Origin: Martinezella lusitana
GTDB lineage: Bacteria > Pseudomonadota > Alphaproteobacteria > Rhizobiales > Rhizobiaceae
NCBI RefSeq assembly: GCF_016901135.1
Contig: NZ_JAFEVL010000030.1
Location: 248,001-312,000, forward strand
Length of the DNA: 64,000 nucleotides
Direction: 5' to 3'
The notes below the pieces were generated by a model. That model saw only the letters and a list, made by a program, of their open reading frames with translations. It had not been told where the DNA came from and ran no database searches. A program made the translations under genes and the position numbers. Below are positions 36,585-45,282 of the stretch, one piece after another. Position 1 is the first letter of the stretch. Each line of letters opens with the position of its first letter.

Positions 36585-39500
36585 TCAAACCATTGCAGAA
36601 ACTGCGACCGGACTCTCTCGGGCATTGATTTGCGCGATCGCATCCGAAAGCATCGTCAGTCGGAGACGGTTCAATTCATCATGGGGCGCGAGGTGTGAAA
36701 TTGCCCTTCTCGCGCGCATCTCCCATAATATCGCCGACTGCTTACCCGCGGTTTGCGCAGCCAGACGATAGAAGTGAATTGCCTTGTCCAGGCGTCCGGC
36801 GCGCTCGTGCACGAAGCCTACCAGCCTCTGGCGTTCCGCTCGCCACACGCCTTCCGAAGTGCCGGGCGAGCCTGTCAACGCCTCGTTGATGCACTCCTGC
36901 GCGCGTCGATCATCGCCGTTCATGGCACAGGCAGCCGCCAACTTTGCCGACCAATAGGGAATGCCGATGCCGACGCCCATGAGTTTCTGGAGCGCAAGCG
37001 CCTGTTCCATCTTTGATTGGCTGAACGGATTGCCTGTGGCTTCGAACTCAGCAATTGCCTGCCACATCCGGCCTGTCGCCGACCAGAACGCGGCACCCTG
37101 CCTATCGGCAAGCGCGATGCCTCTTTCCATGCGGGCCAATGCCAGATCGAAATCGCCGAGATAGCTTAATGCGACCCCGCCCCAGATATCGATGAACGGC
37201 AGCATGAGGGGAATGTCGAGCACGGACTGATGTGCATCCGCCTCGATAACAAGGTCGCGTGCCCGCGAGAACTGTCCGGTAATGGCTGCCGAGTGAGGCG
37301 AGAATGCATGCGCGGTCGCCAAAAGGTCCATCCCGTACTTGGCCGCCAGAGGTGCGTGAAGCTCGAGTTCATAGTGTGTCTTGATCTTGTCCAACGTCGC
37401 AAGTTGCGCATGAAACTGCCCGGAATAAAATTGAATCCCGTTTCTGGTTCCCAGTACGGAGAGCGTATGCTCCGCGAGCCTTTCTCTTTCCGGCAGCCGA
37501 TGAAGCACGGCCTCCATTCTCGATACGGTCATGGCCGCATCCCTCGTATGACCGATCAGAACCTGGTATGTGAATATACCCCAGAAAATGGATAGGCTGT
37601 CACCGTCAACCCGATTGATCTTTTCGAGGTGCGACAGGCTTTTCACATAGGTTCCCAGCACGTCTTGATCGGTGAAGCCCCGCGTCTGCATCAGGTTTGC
37701 AGCCAGATCGACAAGCAGGTTCGCCTGCTGATGCTCGACATCCAGGCCGTTTCGGGCAGCAAGCGCGAGCAGATTCACAGCGTGGCGGAGCTGGCTCTCG
37801 CCTTCGTCAAAGGCGCCGAGGGCCGTCGTGTACCTGCCGATCTTATGCCTATAGTCCGCCGCGAGAGAATGATCTCCTGCAGCCTCATGATGATAGGCGA
37901 TTTCCGCCATGACCTTGTCGCCGACATGGGGATTGCTCTGCGTATGAACCCAGGCAACCCGCTTGTGAAGACTTTCTCGCCGCTTGCGCAGCAGAGTGCT
38001 GTAGGCCGCGTCTCGGATCAGATCGTGCCGAAAGCTCAAGGCAGAGGTATTCTCCCGCCGGAAAATCTCCGCCTTGCAGAGGCGCTCGATGTCGGAGTTC
38101 AAATCCTGATGAGAGAGGCCTGAGACCTGCGCAAGCATCGTCTCGTCAAAATAGCGCCCGACGACCGAAGCGCATTGGGCGACACGTCGCGCCGGTCCCG
38201 TGCTGTCGATCCACGCGACCAGTGCTCCGACGAGCGTTTCAGGTACGGTCTCATGGCCAGATATGCGTCCTTCGTTAAGTTCGCGAAGGAGATGCTCAAG
38301 GAAAAGGGGCACGCCTTCGGATTTACCGACGATTTCCTCCGCCAAAGCGGATGTGACACCTTCTCCACAGCAATTGACGACGGCCTCATGGCATTCGACA
38401 GCGCTCAGCTCTCCGATGGTCAGCACCGCGCTCTGGAGTTCTCCAGGGCCGTCCATGAACTCGGGTCGGGCGCTGGCGAGCCACTGGATGGGGCAGTCGT
38501 CCAGGTCCGTCAGCAGCCTGGCAATCAATTGAAGCGTGCTATGATCCAGCCACTGCAGATCTTCGATGACGATCTGTATCGGACCGGCTTGAGCAATCCT
38601 GAGAAAGGAGGCCGATAGGGCATCGAATGTCCCCTGGCGAATGGCGCCGGGCGCCTCTCTCAAATGCAATCCCACAGCGGTTTCGGGCTGGCAAAGCGCA
38701 CGCAAATAATCGGCATCATCAGTTCCGAGAGAGACCCGGTCGTCAAGCTTCAGCCACTCCACGACAGGATAGAGTGCCGTATTGCTTTGCCGCTCGGCCG
38801 CCTGCAGCACGATGCTCTTCTGCTCGGCCGGGCAACGCAGGCCATGCTCCCGCAATATACGGCTCTTGCCGATCCCCGGCCGGCCGGAAAGAATACAAAG
38901 CGGACTGGCGCGACCGGTTTGCAAGACTGCTTCCCATGCCAGCGCCAGCCTCGATAGTTCCGCGTCCCGGCCGAAAAATGGAAAGCCATCGCCTCCCATT
39001 CGCTTTGTATCTTCGAGATCGAGACACCAGACGGGCTCCGGCTTCGAAAAACCCTTGAGGGACATATTCCCGACGAAGCGGACCTCCGTTTCCCGCCGCA
39101 GGAGCCGACGTGTCAGATCGGAGATATAGATCGATCCGGAATCGGCCGATGCCTGCAGGCGAGCGGCAAGAACCCCGCTCGCTCCAGTGATCTTGGAATT
39201 GGTGCCGTCGAACTCGGCGACGACAAGCCCGGTCGCCACACCCACCCGCACCGAAAGCCGATAGTCTGCCCCGCGTATCTCGCCGGCTTTTCTGACGATG
39301 TGCTTCGCCGCTTGAACAGCGCGATCGGCCGCATCCTTGTAGGCGATGGGAACGCCGAAATGAGCGACGATCCCATCGGCAAGATATTCCGCGACAATGC
39401 CGCCCGACGCCTCAACCCCCTCTTTTGCAAGAGTGTAATATCGCTGGAGCAGATCTCGCAGATCCTCCGGGTCGAAACGCAGGGCAAGCCCTGTGTAGTC

Positions 39501-39599
39501 GACAATATCCGCAAAAAGGACGGTGACCTGACGACGTTCTCGCAGGTCGTGGTCCATCGTTAGATGCGGTATCTCCTCGGGCGACAACATGGCCCTCAT
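36585..39599 (-). CDS. Class III nucleotide cyclase-ATPase-TPR signalling protein
   Basis: From the ATG at 39599 (four bases after the upstream stop) the protein has 1004 residues: a class III cyclase domain (~24-165), an AAA/STAND-type ATPase with Walker A (ILSGRPGIGKSRILREHG) and Walker B-like IVIEDLQWLD, then TPR-like helices to the end. The metal-binding Asp residues are kept (FADIVDYT, D31; YLADG, D75). By hand alignment, the purine-specifying Lys is Glu (E71 in AEYLADG) and the transition-state Asn is Val (V143 in SGVLAARLQ). Activity or nucleotide choice may therefore be altered. It is coupled to the FAD-protein gene. Confidence 0.85.
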   Translation of the reverse strand: MRAMLSPEEIPHLTMDHDLRERRQVTVLFADIVDYTGLALRFDPEDLRDLLQRYYTLAKEGVEASGGIVAEYLADGIVAHFGVPIAYKDAADRAVQAAKHIVRKAGEIRGADYRLSVRVGVATGLVVAEFDGTNSKITGASGVLAARLQASADSGSIYISDLTRRLLRRETEVRFVGNMSLKGFSKPEPVWCLDLEDTKRMGGDGFPFFGRDAELSRLALAWEAVLQTGRASPLCILSGRPGIGKSRILREHGLRCPAEQKSIVLQAAERQSNTALYPVVEWLKLDDRVSLGTDDADYLRALCQPETAVGLHLREAPGAIRQGTFDALSASFLRIAQAGPIQIVIEDLQWLDHSTLQLIARLLTDLDDCPIQWLASARPEFMDGPGELQSAVLTIGELSAVECHEAVVNCCGEGVTSALAEEIVGKSEGVPLFLEHLLRELNEGRISGHETVPETLVGALVAWIDSTGPARRVAQCASVVGRYFDETMLAQVSGLSHQDLNSDIERLCKAEIFRRENTSALSFRHDLIRDAAYSTLLRKRRESLHKRVAWVHTQSNPHVGDKVMAEIAYHHEAAGDHSLAADYRHKIGRYTTALGAFDEGESQLRHAVNLLALAARNGLDVEHQQANLLVDLAANLMQTRGFTDQDVLGTYVKSLSHLEKINRVDGDSLSIFWGIFTYQVLIGHTRDAAMTVSRMEAVLHRLPERERLAEHTLSVLGTRNGIQFYSGQFHAQLATLDKIKTHYELELHAPLAAKYGMDLLATAHAFSPHSAAITGQFSRARDLVIEADAHQSVLDIPLMLPFIDIWGGVALSYLGDFDLALARMERGIALADRQGAAFWSATGRMWQAIAEFEATGNPFSQSKMEQALALQKLMGVGIGIPYWSAKLAAACAMNGDDRRAQECINEALTGSPGTSEGVWRAERQRLVGFVHERAGRLDKAIHFYRLAAQTAGKQSAILWEMRARRAISHLAPHDELNRLRLTMLSDAIAQINARESPVAVSAMV

Positions 39600-39603
39600 T
39601 CTC

Positions 39604-42552
39604 TCATGTTTGCTGCCAATTGAAGTCGAAATTCTTCTGGGCGGCAGCGACGGCTTTGACACGTGCTGAATCAAAGGGGTTGCTGAGCGTCCAGTCGGTC
39701 CAGCAACGGAACGCTCCGGGCAGACCGTTCTCTTCAGGCTGCGCGCTGAAGGGAGGCGATATAAACCGCCCCGCCGGCAACCCGACGCCATTGGTTGCGA
39801 AAACATCAAGCTGCGTCGCGACAGGAACGGCGAATGCCGACCCGACCGAGAAATCGAAAGCCATCGCCTGCCAGGCGCCCTTCCCGCGCGGGGTCAGGAT
39901 CGGCGTATCCAACAAGGCGCGGACAAGTCCGATATTGCCGAGTTCGACGAGCCGGGAAATCGGCGCATAATCGAAATACCGCATCGTCCAGACCGGGGCG
40001 TTCTCTTCGCTCGTGGTGCTGTATGTCGATCCATCCAGCGTGTTCTTTGCCAGGCGCTTGGCAAGCCCGTAAAAGAGCCGGCCCGAATAGGTGGCCATGC
40101 TATTGTCGAGAAACAATGCCGGCAGGAAGCTGAAGACCGTGCCGTCACCGCCTGCGATCTCCACGCAATTGATGGCAACGATGTTCTCGAGATATGTCTT
40201 GAACCCGAGGATCTGCGGCAGGAAGCTCGCCCGCACATTCGTCTGCCTGTTGAACAGGAATGTTACCGGATGCGTGTTTGCAGGCGTCACGGATTGCCTC
40301 GACAGCACCAGACCTTGCGGCAGCATCTGCTTCACCTGCTCCTCAGGCAGAGCGTGAAAACTGAAAATACCTTCCATCGAACCGCGTAGAAAGGCTGGCG
40401 TGAGGGGCCAATCCGCATGGGGAGCCATGACTGAAGACAACACAGCTGGCGTCGGCAGTGCATCCAGTATCAGATCGAACTCGCCGTAGATCGGCTCCAA
40501 CGAACCCGTAAATACCCTGGCGGCGGCAAGACCGGAGATCGTCGCGGCCTCGACGCAGCCTGCGTTGATGCCGCAACGCGTCCAGTCACCCGCCAGCACG
40601 AGGTTGGTGAATCCCGATTCATCCGGCGCCAGCCGATAGTTCACGGAACCGGGCACCGAGAGAACATATCGCTCCGAGCCGTAGAAATTCTGACGGAAAT
40701 ACTGATTGTCGAAGCGTTCGGCTTCGGATTGGCCTTTGAGAGAAACGAGCAGGTTTCTGTCGAACTTGCCCACCGCGTTGCGGGTGTCGGGCCAGATCGC
40801 CGTCAGGTAATCATCAGCCCATTTCCCGGCCTGCTCCTGCATCGACGGCGCCGGTACGTCGGCATTTCTCGAAGGCGAACAAAAATAGGCGATCGATTGG
40901 GGAGCCGGATCCGGCCAGGTCTCACGGACCAGCAGATGGCTCATATCGGCCCAGGTATCGAGCGGCTCGGCAAAGCCAGTCATGACCGTCTGCAACGTGT
41001 TGGGATCGAAAGGGCTATACGGATTGTGGGCCTTGACCAAGCCTGGCCAGCCGGTCTGAGACGTGGGCTTGTTGAGCCAGAATTGCACGGCGCAGGTCGC
41101 GACAGTCTCGACTTTCTGAAGCATCTGCTTCCAGCAAGGGGATGCATCGGCGAGTTCGCCCGTCATAGGGGGAAGCGAAGCCAGCGATGCGCCAAGAATG
41201 ACGTCATCGAAATCAACGCCTTGGTGGAGGCTCTTCGGAACACCAACGGGCACGGCCGTTTTTTCCGATTCAAAATCTATTCCGCTCTCGCGCAGCTTCT
41301 CGCCATCGACCAACTGCGACCAATCCGGTTCCGAAGGCCAGCAGGGCAGACCGGCGACGTCGAAAAGCGGTTCATAGGAACCGGACACGATCTGTGCCTG
41401 TTCAACGAGGTCGATCCGGGCGACGGCGTCGCGTGATGCCGACAGAGCAAGATTGGTGATGGCATTAAAGAAGCAGAACTTCACGCCACGCTGCTTGAGG
41501 ACTTGATAGTATGGAGCGAATATGGTGTCGCCCATACCCGCCTGCATCTTGAAAAACAGGGCCTGTTTGTAGGTAAAGGCCAGGCGCAACAGTCCGCGCA
41601 TCGCGGTGCCGGCGCCTACTCCGCGGTCCGTGCATATGCCGCCCGGATATCCGAAAACATAGTCGTAGCAACTGCGGAATACCGACGATGCCACGGCCTG
41701 CTGAGATGCATGGTGCTTCAGAAGCCATGCCGAGCATTCCATGCCATCGATGGAATCGAAGCCGCGCATGAAGACCTGATCGGCCACCATTCCCATGGCA
41801 AAAGCCGCCCCAAGGTCCAGGATGAAATAGACCCGGCGTGCCGTATCATCATTGATCCACTCCCCCGGCTTGATACCCTCAAGCCAGATCCGGATGCCTT
41901 CGAGAATCTCCTTCAGCTCATTGCCATTCTGCCCCGTGTGCAAGCGGGCATCGGCCGGCATCGCCTGGGCATAGGCCAAGAGCTGATGAAACGGAGACTG
42001 ATAGCCGCCAGCGCCCGTCACCTGGCGCGGCAATGGTAAGGCATCTCCAACCTTCTCGATTTGACCCGTCAGGAATTTGGCCACCATCTTGAAATAATCG
42101 AAAGGCTGCGGCAGCACCCCTCCCGAGCCGGGAACCAGCTTGTTGCCGGGAAACTCGATATACCAGGGTCGCCACTTCTCTTTGGGGTCTCCCACCGCCT
42201 CTTCGCCGAGGATGAATGCGTTGAGTGGCTTTAGCGCTTTCTCCAAGGTCCCAAGCGGATCTTCCGGGGACCTGAGTTTCATTGCGACAAGCTCATCGTA
42301 ACAGGAGCGCATCAGACGGAAGGCATTGTCGTAGAATCCTGCCCAGATGTGCAGGCCATGCTCTTCTATTCGATTGGCTATCTCGCGATTGCGTCCGCTG
42401 GCGCATTTGCCGCCAAGCCGCCATCCGCGCTGGTAGACCGTTATGTCATATTTCGTCTGCCAGCCAGGTTGCTCCGTCAACGCATAGGCAGCCGTGATGG
42501 AGGCCACGCCGCCTCCGATGATTGCGATCTTTCTTTTTGCCTGCGACATCAT
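39604..42552 (-). CDS. FAD-dependent oxidoreductase fused to an acetoacetate-decarboxylase-like domain
   Basis: The 982-residue protein begins with an FAD-binding Rossmann motif (RKIAIIGGGVASITAAYALT) and RGWRLGGKCASGRN, as in phytoene-desaturase/hydroxysqualene-type amine oxidases; the FAD C-motif is near LVLAGDWTRCGINAGCVEAA. From ~residue 715 a second domain resembles acetoacetate decarboxylase: ALFLDNSMATYSGRLFYGLA then KRLAKN, where K832 aligns with the Schiff-base Lys of 'GFPKK'. The fusion suggests an oxidation/decarboxylation or binding function on a hydrophobic substrate; this is inference. The first ATG (42552) and second (42549) are adjacent. It starts the operon with the cyclase gene. 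Confidence 0.8.
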   Translation of the reverse strand: MMSQAKRKIAIIGGGVASITAAYALTEQPGWQTKYDITVYQRGWRLGGKCASGRNREIANRIEEHGLHIWAGFYDNAFRLMRSCYDELVAMKLRSPEDPLGTLEKALKPLNAFILGEEAVGDPKEKWRPWYIEFPGNKLVPGSGGVLPQPFDYFKMVAKFLTGQIEKVGDALPLPRQVTGAGGYQSPFHQLLAYAQAMPADARLHTGQNGNELKEILEGIRIWLEGIKPGEWINDDTARRVYFILDLGAAFAMGMVADQVFMRGFDSIDGMECSAWLLKHHASQQAVASSVFRSCYDYVFGYPGGICTDRGVGAGTAMRGLLRLAFTYKQALFFKMQAGMGDTIFAPYYQVLKQRGVKFCFFNAITNLALSASRDAVARIDLVEQAQIVSGSYEPLFDVAGLPCWPSEPDWSQLVDGEKLRESGIDFESEKTAVPVGVPKSLHQGVDFDDVILGASLASLPPMTGELADASPCWKQMLQKVETVATCAVQFWLNKPTSQTGWPGLVKAHNPYSPFDPNTLQTVMTGFAEPLDTWADMSHLLVRETWPDPAPQSIAYFCSPSRNADVPAPSMQEQAGKWADDYLTAIWPDTRNAVGKFDRNLLVSLKGQSEAERFDNQYFRQNFYGSERYVLSVPGSVNYRLAPDESGFTNLVLAGDWTRCGINAGCVEAATISGLAAARVFTGSLEPIYGEFDLILDALPTPAVLSSVMAPHADWPLTPAFLRGSMEGIFSFHALPEEQVKQMLPQGLVLSRQSVTPANTHPVTFLFNRQTNVRASFLPQILGFKTYLENIVAINCVEIAGGDGTVFSFLPALFLDNSMATYSGRLFYGLAKRLAKNTLDGSTYSTTSEENAPVWTMRYFDYAPISRLVELGNIGLVRALLDTPILTPRGKGAWQAMAFDFSVGSAFAVPVATQLDVFATNGVGLPAGRFISPPFSAQPEENGLPGAFRCWTDWTLSNPFDSARVKAVAAAQKNFDFNWQQT

Positions 42553-43197
42553 GAACGTAAGCTCTCCCTTCGACGCTTCAGCGCGATCTGAACAACTATG
42601 ATTGCATCCCTTCTCAGAACGAGGACATCGGCGAGTGAGGGGCTAATGGCGATTAGATTGAGTGGACTGCGACCGAATTCACGGCTCATCCATTGGCATC
42701 AGAATGGTCTCGGGCGTAATTTCCCGATGGTTCGAGGCAACGAAATGTAGAGGAGCCGAGGCGATTGCGCCTTCATGAATGGTCTTCTCATCCGTGTCAG
42801 GCCTGTCTTTTTGATTTGCAGTAAAAATACAATCTTAGATAGTAATTTTCCTGGCAATACATGCGGTAAGCCTGGCATTCGCCATCCCCATATCGTCAGA
42901 AACTTGGCCGCGCCCATAGAAAACTGGCGCCCGCATTAAGCTATATGCTGCACGGGATTGCTAGAAAAATTCGCAGCCAATACATGCTTAAGTCGATAAT
43001 TTTCGACAGCTTAAAAAGGACGACGGAATTTGAGGTCCGCAGATTGTGGCATTTGCCTGCTGAGCTGTCGGCATATGGCGAACCGCGCGCTCTAAAAGTT
43101 GCAAGCGCCATCGCCTTTCACCGGGAAGATCGCTCGTCATCCCAGGCTCGCGCGGCCCCTCTGGGACGGAGCGGCGACCATAACAGCGGTGATGGAT
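42553..43197. other. Gap with a possible short gene remnant
   Basis: No full gene is seen. On the minus strand at 42679-42831 an open frame with no start codon reads TANQKDRPDTDEKTIHEGAI, ASAPLHFVASNHREITPETI and LMPMDEP before a TGA, which looks like the tail of a real protein. The remaining part is more AT-rich and holds nothing I can name. The promoter of the FAD-protein gene should lie just above 42552. Confidence 0.4.
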
Positions 43198-43335
43198 CTA
43201 CTTCTCAGCAACATCATCGTCCTGTTGTGCGGCAAAGTGGAAGAGCGCGTCGAACTCCTGACCCGGCCGCAGGACGTATTCGGTGATTCCGAGACCTGAC
43301 GGATCAGAAGAGAGCCTCAGCAAACAACTCCTCAT
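43198..43335 (-). CDS. Possible small protein overlapping the MCP-like gene end
   Basis: A minus-strand frame, out of phase with the MCP-like gene and running past its stop, reads SDPSGLGITEYVLRPGQEFD then ALFHFAAQQDDDVAEK. Codons after the MCP-like stop have the GC-rich third positions of real genes. Start candidates are ATGs at 43338/43335 or a TTG at 43323 (GAGGAG upstream). It may be a separate ~45-residue protein or the original tail of the MCP-like protein lost by a frameshift. Confidence 0.4.
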   Translation of the reverse strand: MRSCLLRLSSDPSGLGITEYVLRPGQEFDALFHFAAQQDDDVAEK

Positions 43336-45040
43336 CATTGCCAGATGTCGGTCCGTGAGTAGCCGGAGCTGTCGCCACGCCAAAAACACTCGCATGCAGC
43401 TCGCGTTCGGCCGCCATCGTATAAATCTTCGCGATGCGCTCCGAAATGGCAGCCACCGGCGCTTCGAGCCCGACCAGATCCCTGATTGTGCAGTAATCGC
43501 GACCGGCCTCCTCCGTGCAGGATGCGAGCGTCTCACCGATTCCCGCCCGGAAATCCAGGCTGTTGACGACCTCGGCGACCTTGGAGGTCATATCCTCGCC
43601 ACAGCGGCGAAGCTCCTTCACGTTGATGTCCATGGATGCGCCAGCTTCGGTAATGTGCAGGAGAGCAGCATCTATATGCGCACCGGAACCGGACGCATTA
43701 TCCTGGTCATCGCTCTGCCGCCAGTCCTTCAAGCCAGCAGTCTGGCCCTCAAGCTTGCCCAACCCGATAAGGATTTTTTCCGCGTCTTCATCGAGAAGCG
43801 ATGCGAACGAGCGCAGCTCTCCGGCGACCACGTTGATTGCCCGCCCCTCCTCGCCAAGCTTGCCGCAGCGCAGATTGGTGTTGAGCGCCATATATTGGAT
43901 ATCCCGACGCACGAGCTGAATGGTCAGAATGCTCGTGGTCAGCTCCTTGACCATCTCGCCCGTCTTCTCGCTGAGCCGACTTGCTCCGGCCGCGGCGACA
44001 TCAATGCGATCGACGAGCGCCCGGGCGGCGGAAAGATCACCGCGCAGCGAATTGATCGGGCTGCGTCCGTCCTGCCCGCTCTGCGACATCATCGTTTGAT
44101 AGAGGTCAAGCAGGGTGCCGATATCGTCCCTGAAGCTGCGGATGTTGTCGACGATTTTTGCGGTCTCACGGTTGAAACCGTCCGTTGTCTCGCTGAGCAG
44201 CTCGAAGACGAGGGTCGTCGTCAGAGCCGTGATGCGATTGCGATCAGTCGCGGAAAGATTGGGAGACGCCTGGGAGGCAAGATAGGCATCCGTGATCGAA
44301 TAGACGGCCTGGCAATGCTCAACTCTTTGCCGTGTGATATCACCGATCTGCATCGCGGAGAGGGTGTGGGCGACCTTGTTCTGAATTCGGCGCGCAAGAC
44401 CGGCAACGGTATCGGCCAATGTCGACAGACCGCGGCGCTGGGTCTGGATCTCCTGTGCATTCGATAAGAGACGCTGGACGATGGACGGTATGTCATCCAG
44501 ATATTGTCCGAGCGAGCCGTCCTCGCTTGCCGCCGCCGATTTTATCCCGTTTTCAAGCACGCGGATCTGTGCCGAAAGTGCTTTGACCTCGCCGGTGGCG
44601 AACTCGATGCGTTCGACGATCTCGCTGGCAAAACTGGAGAAATCCGGAATTCTCGCACCCGCAATTTTCGCCGTCGCAGCAAAGGTTCTGAGGTAGCGCA
44701 GGGTTTCTTCCATGGAGAGGACCTGCGTCGCGAGAAGCCGCCCGGTTTGACCAATAGAGACCACGCACTCCTGACGACGAACTTCCGCGGGCGGCAGCTT
44801 GTTGAGCAGTTCGACTGTCTGAAGCAGCCGGGCGGTCGCTTCGGCTGCGTTTTCCTCCTTCAGCGAGCCGCCGATGTCTTCCAGCAGATTGACCAGCTTG
44901 GCCAGAACTTCGGTCACCGTGACGAGGACGGCGCCGCCGTCCAGAAAACGCTGCTCGATCTGCAACCGGGCGCCTTCCAACCGGCCGATGACATCATCCT
45001 CGGGAAGGGCAAATTGCCGGCTTGTCGCTGCATGCACCAT
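43304..45040 (-). CDS. Soluble MCP-like chemotaxis signalling protein
   Basis: The 578-residue protein has no membrane helix, is strongly coiled-coil and contains a degenerate chemoreceptor hairpin tip: DIQYMALNTNLRCGKLGEEG then RAINVVAGELRSFASLL, compared with '[25 protein letters not shown]' in normal MCPs. The 'EAAR' CheA/CheW contact is replaced by 'NLRCGK'. It may be a divergent cytoplasmic receptor or adaptor for the chemosensory operon that begins 1.45 kb away on the other strand. It ends with NDEELFAEALF and overlaps a possible small ORF. Confidence 0.7.
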   Translation of the reverse strand: MVHAATSRQFALPEDDVIGRLEGARLQIEQRFLDGGAVLVTVTEVLAKLVNLLEDIGGSLKEENAAEATARLLQTVELLNKLPPAEVRRQECVVSIGQTGRLLATQVLSMEETLRYLRTFAATAKIAGARIPDFSSFASEIVERIEFATGEVKALSAQIRVLENGIKSAAASEDGSLGQYLDDIPSIVQRLLSNAQEIQTQRRGLSTLADTVAGLARRIQNKVAHTLSAMQIGDITRQRVEHCQAVYSITDAYLASQASPNLSATDRNRITALTTTLVFELLSETTDGFNRETAKIVDNIRSFRDDIGTLLDLYQTMMSQSGQDGRSPINSLRGDLSAARALVDRIDVAAAGASRLSEKTGEMVKELTTSILTIQLVRRDIQYMALNTNLRCGKLGEEGRAINVVAGELRSFASLLDEDAEKILIGLGKLEGQTAGLKDWRQSDDQDNASGSGAHIDAALLHITEAGASMDINVKELRRCGEDMTSKVAEVVNSLDFRAGIGETLASCTEEAGRDYCTIRDLVGLEAPVAAISERIAKIYTMAAERELHASVFGVATAPATHGPTSGNDEELFAEALF

Positions 45041-45282
45041 AACTCTTTTGGACTCCGCCTAAGACCGCTTACCTCAAACTAAGGCGAACAAAGAAATACG
45101 GAGTTAACATGACGTGTGAAATGGATCGATCGACAACCTCGGCTTTCGAGCTGCTGGCGCTAAAGCTTTGGGCAAGACCCGGGGAGTAGACGTTACCTTG
45201 AGAGCACCATTGCCTTATGCAGGCCATCGGTGCCGCTTGCGATTTAGCTCGCAAACAAGCCGTCGAAGCTGATTGAACGAAG

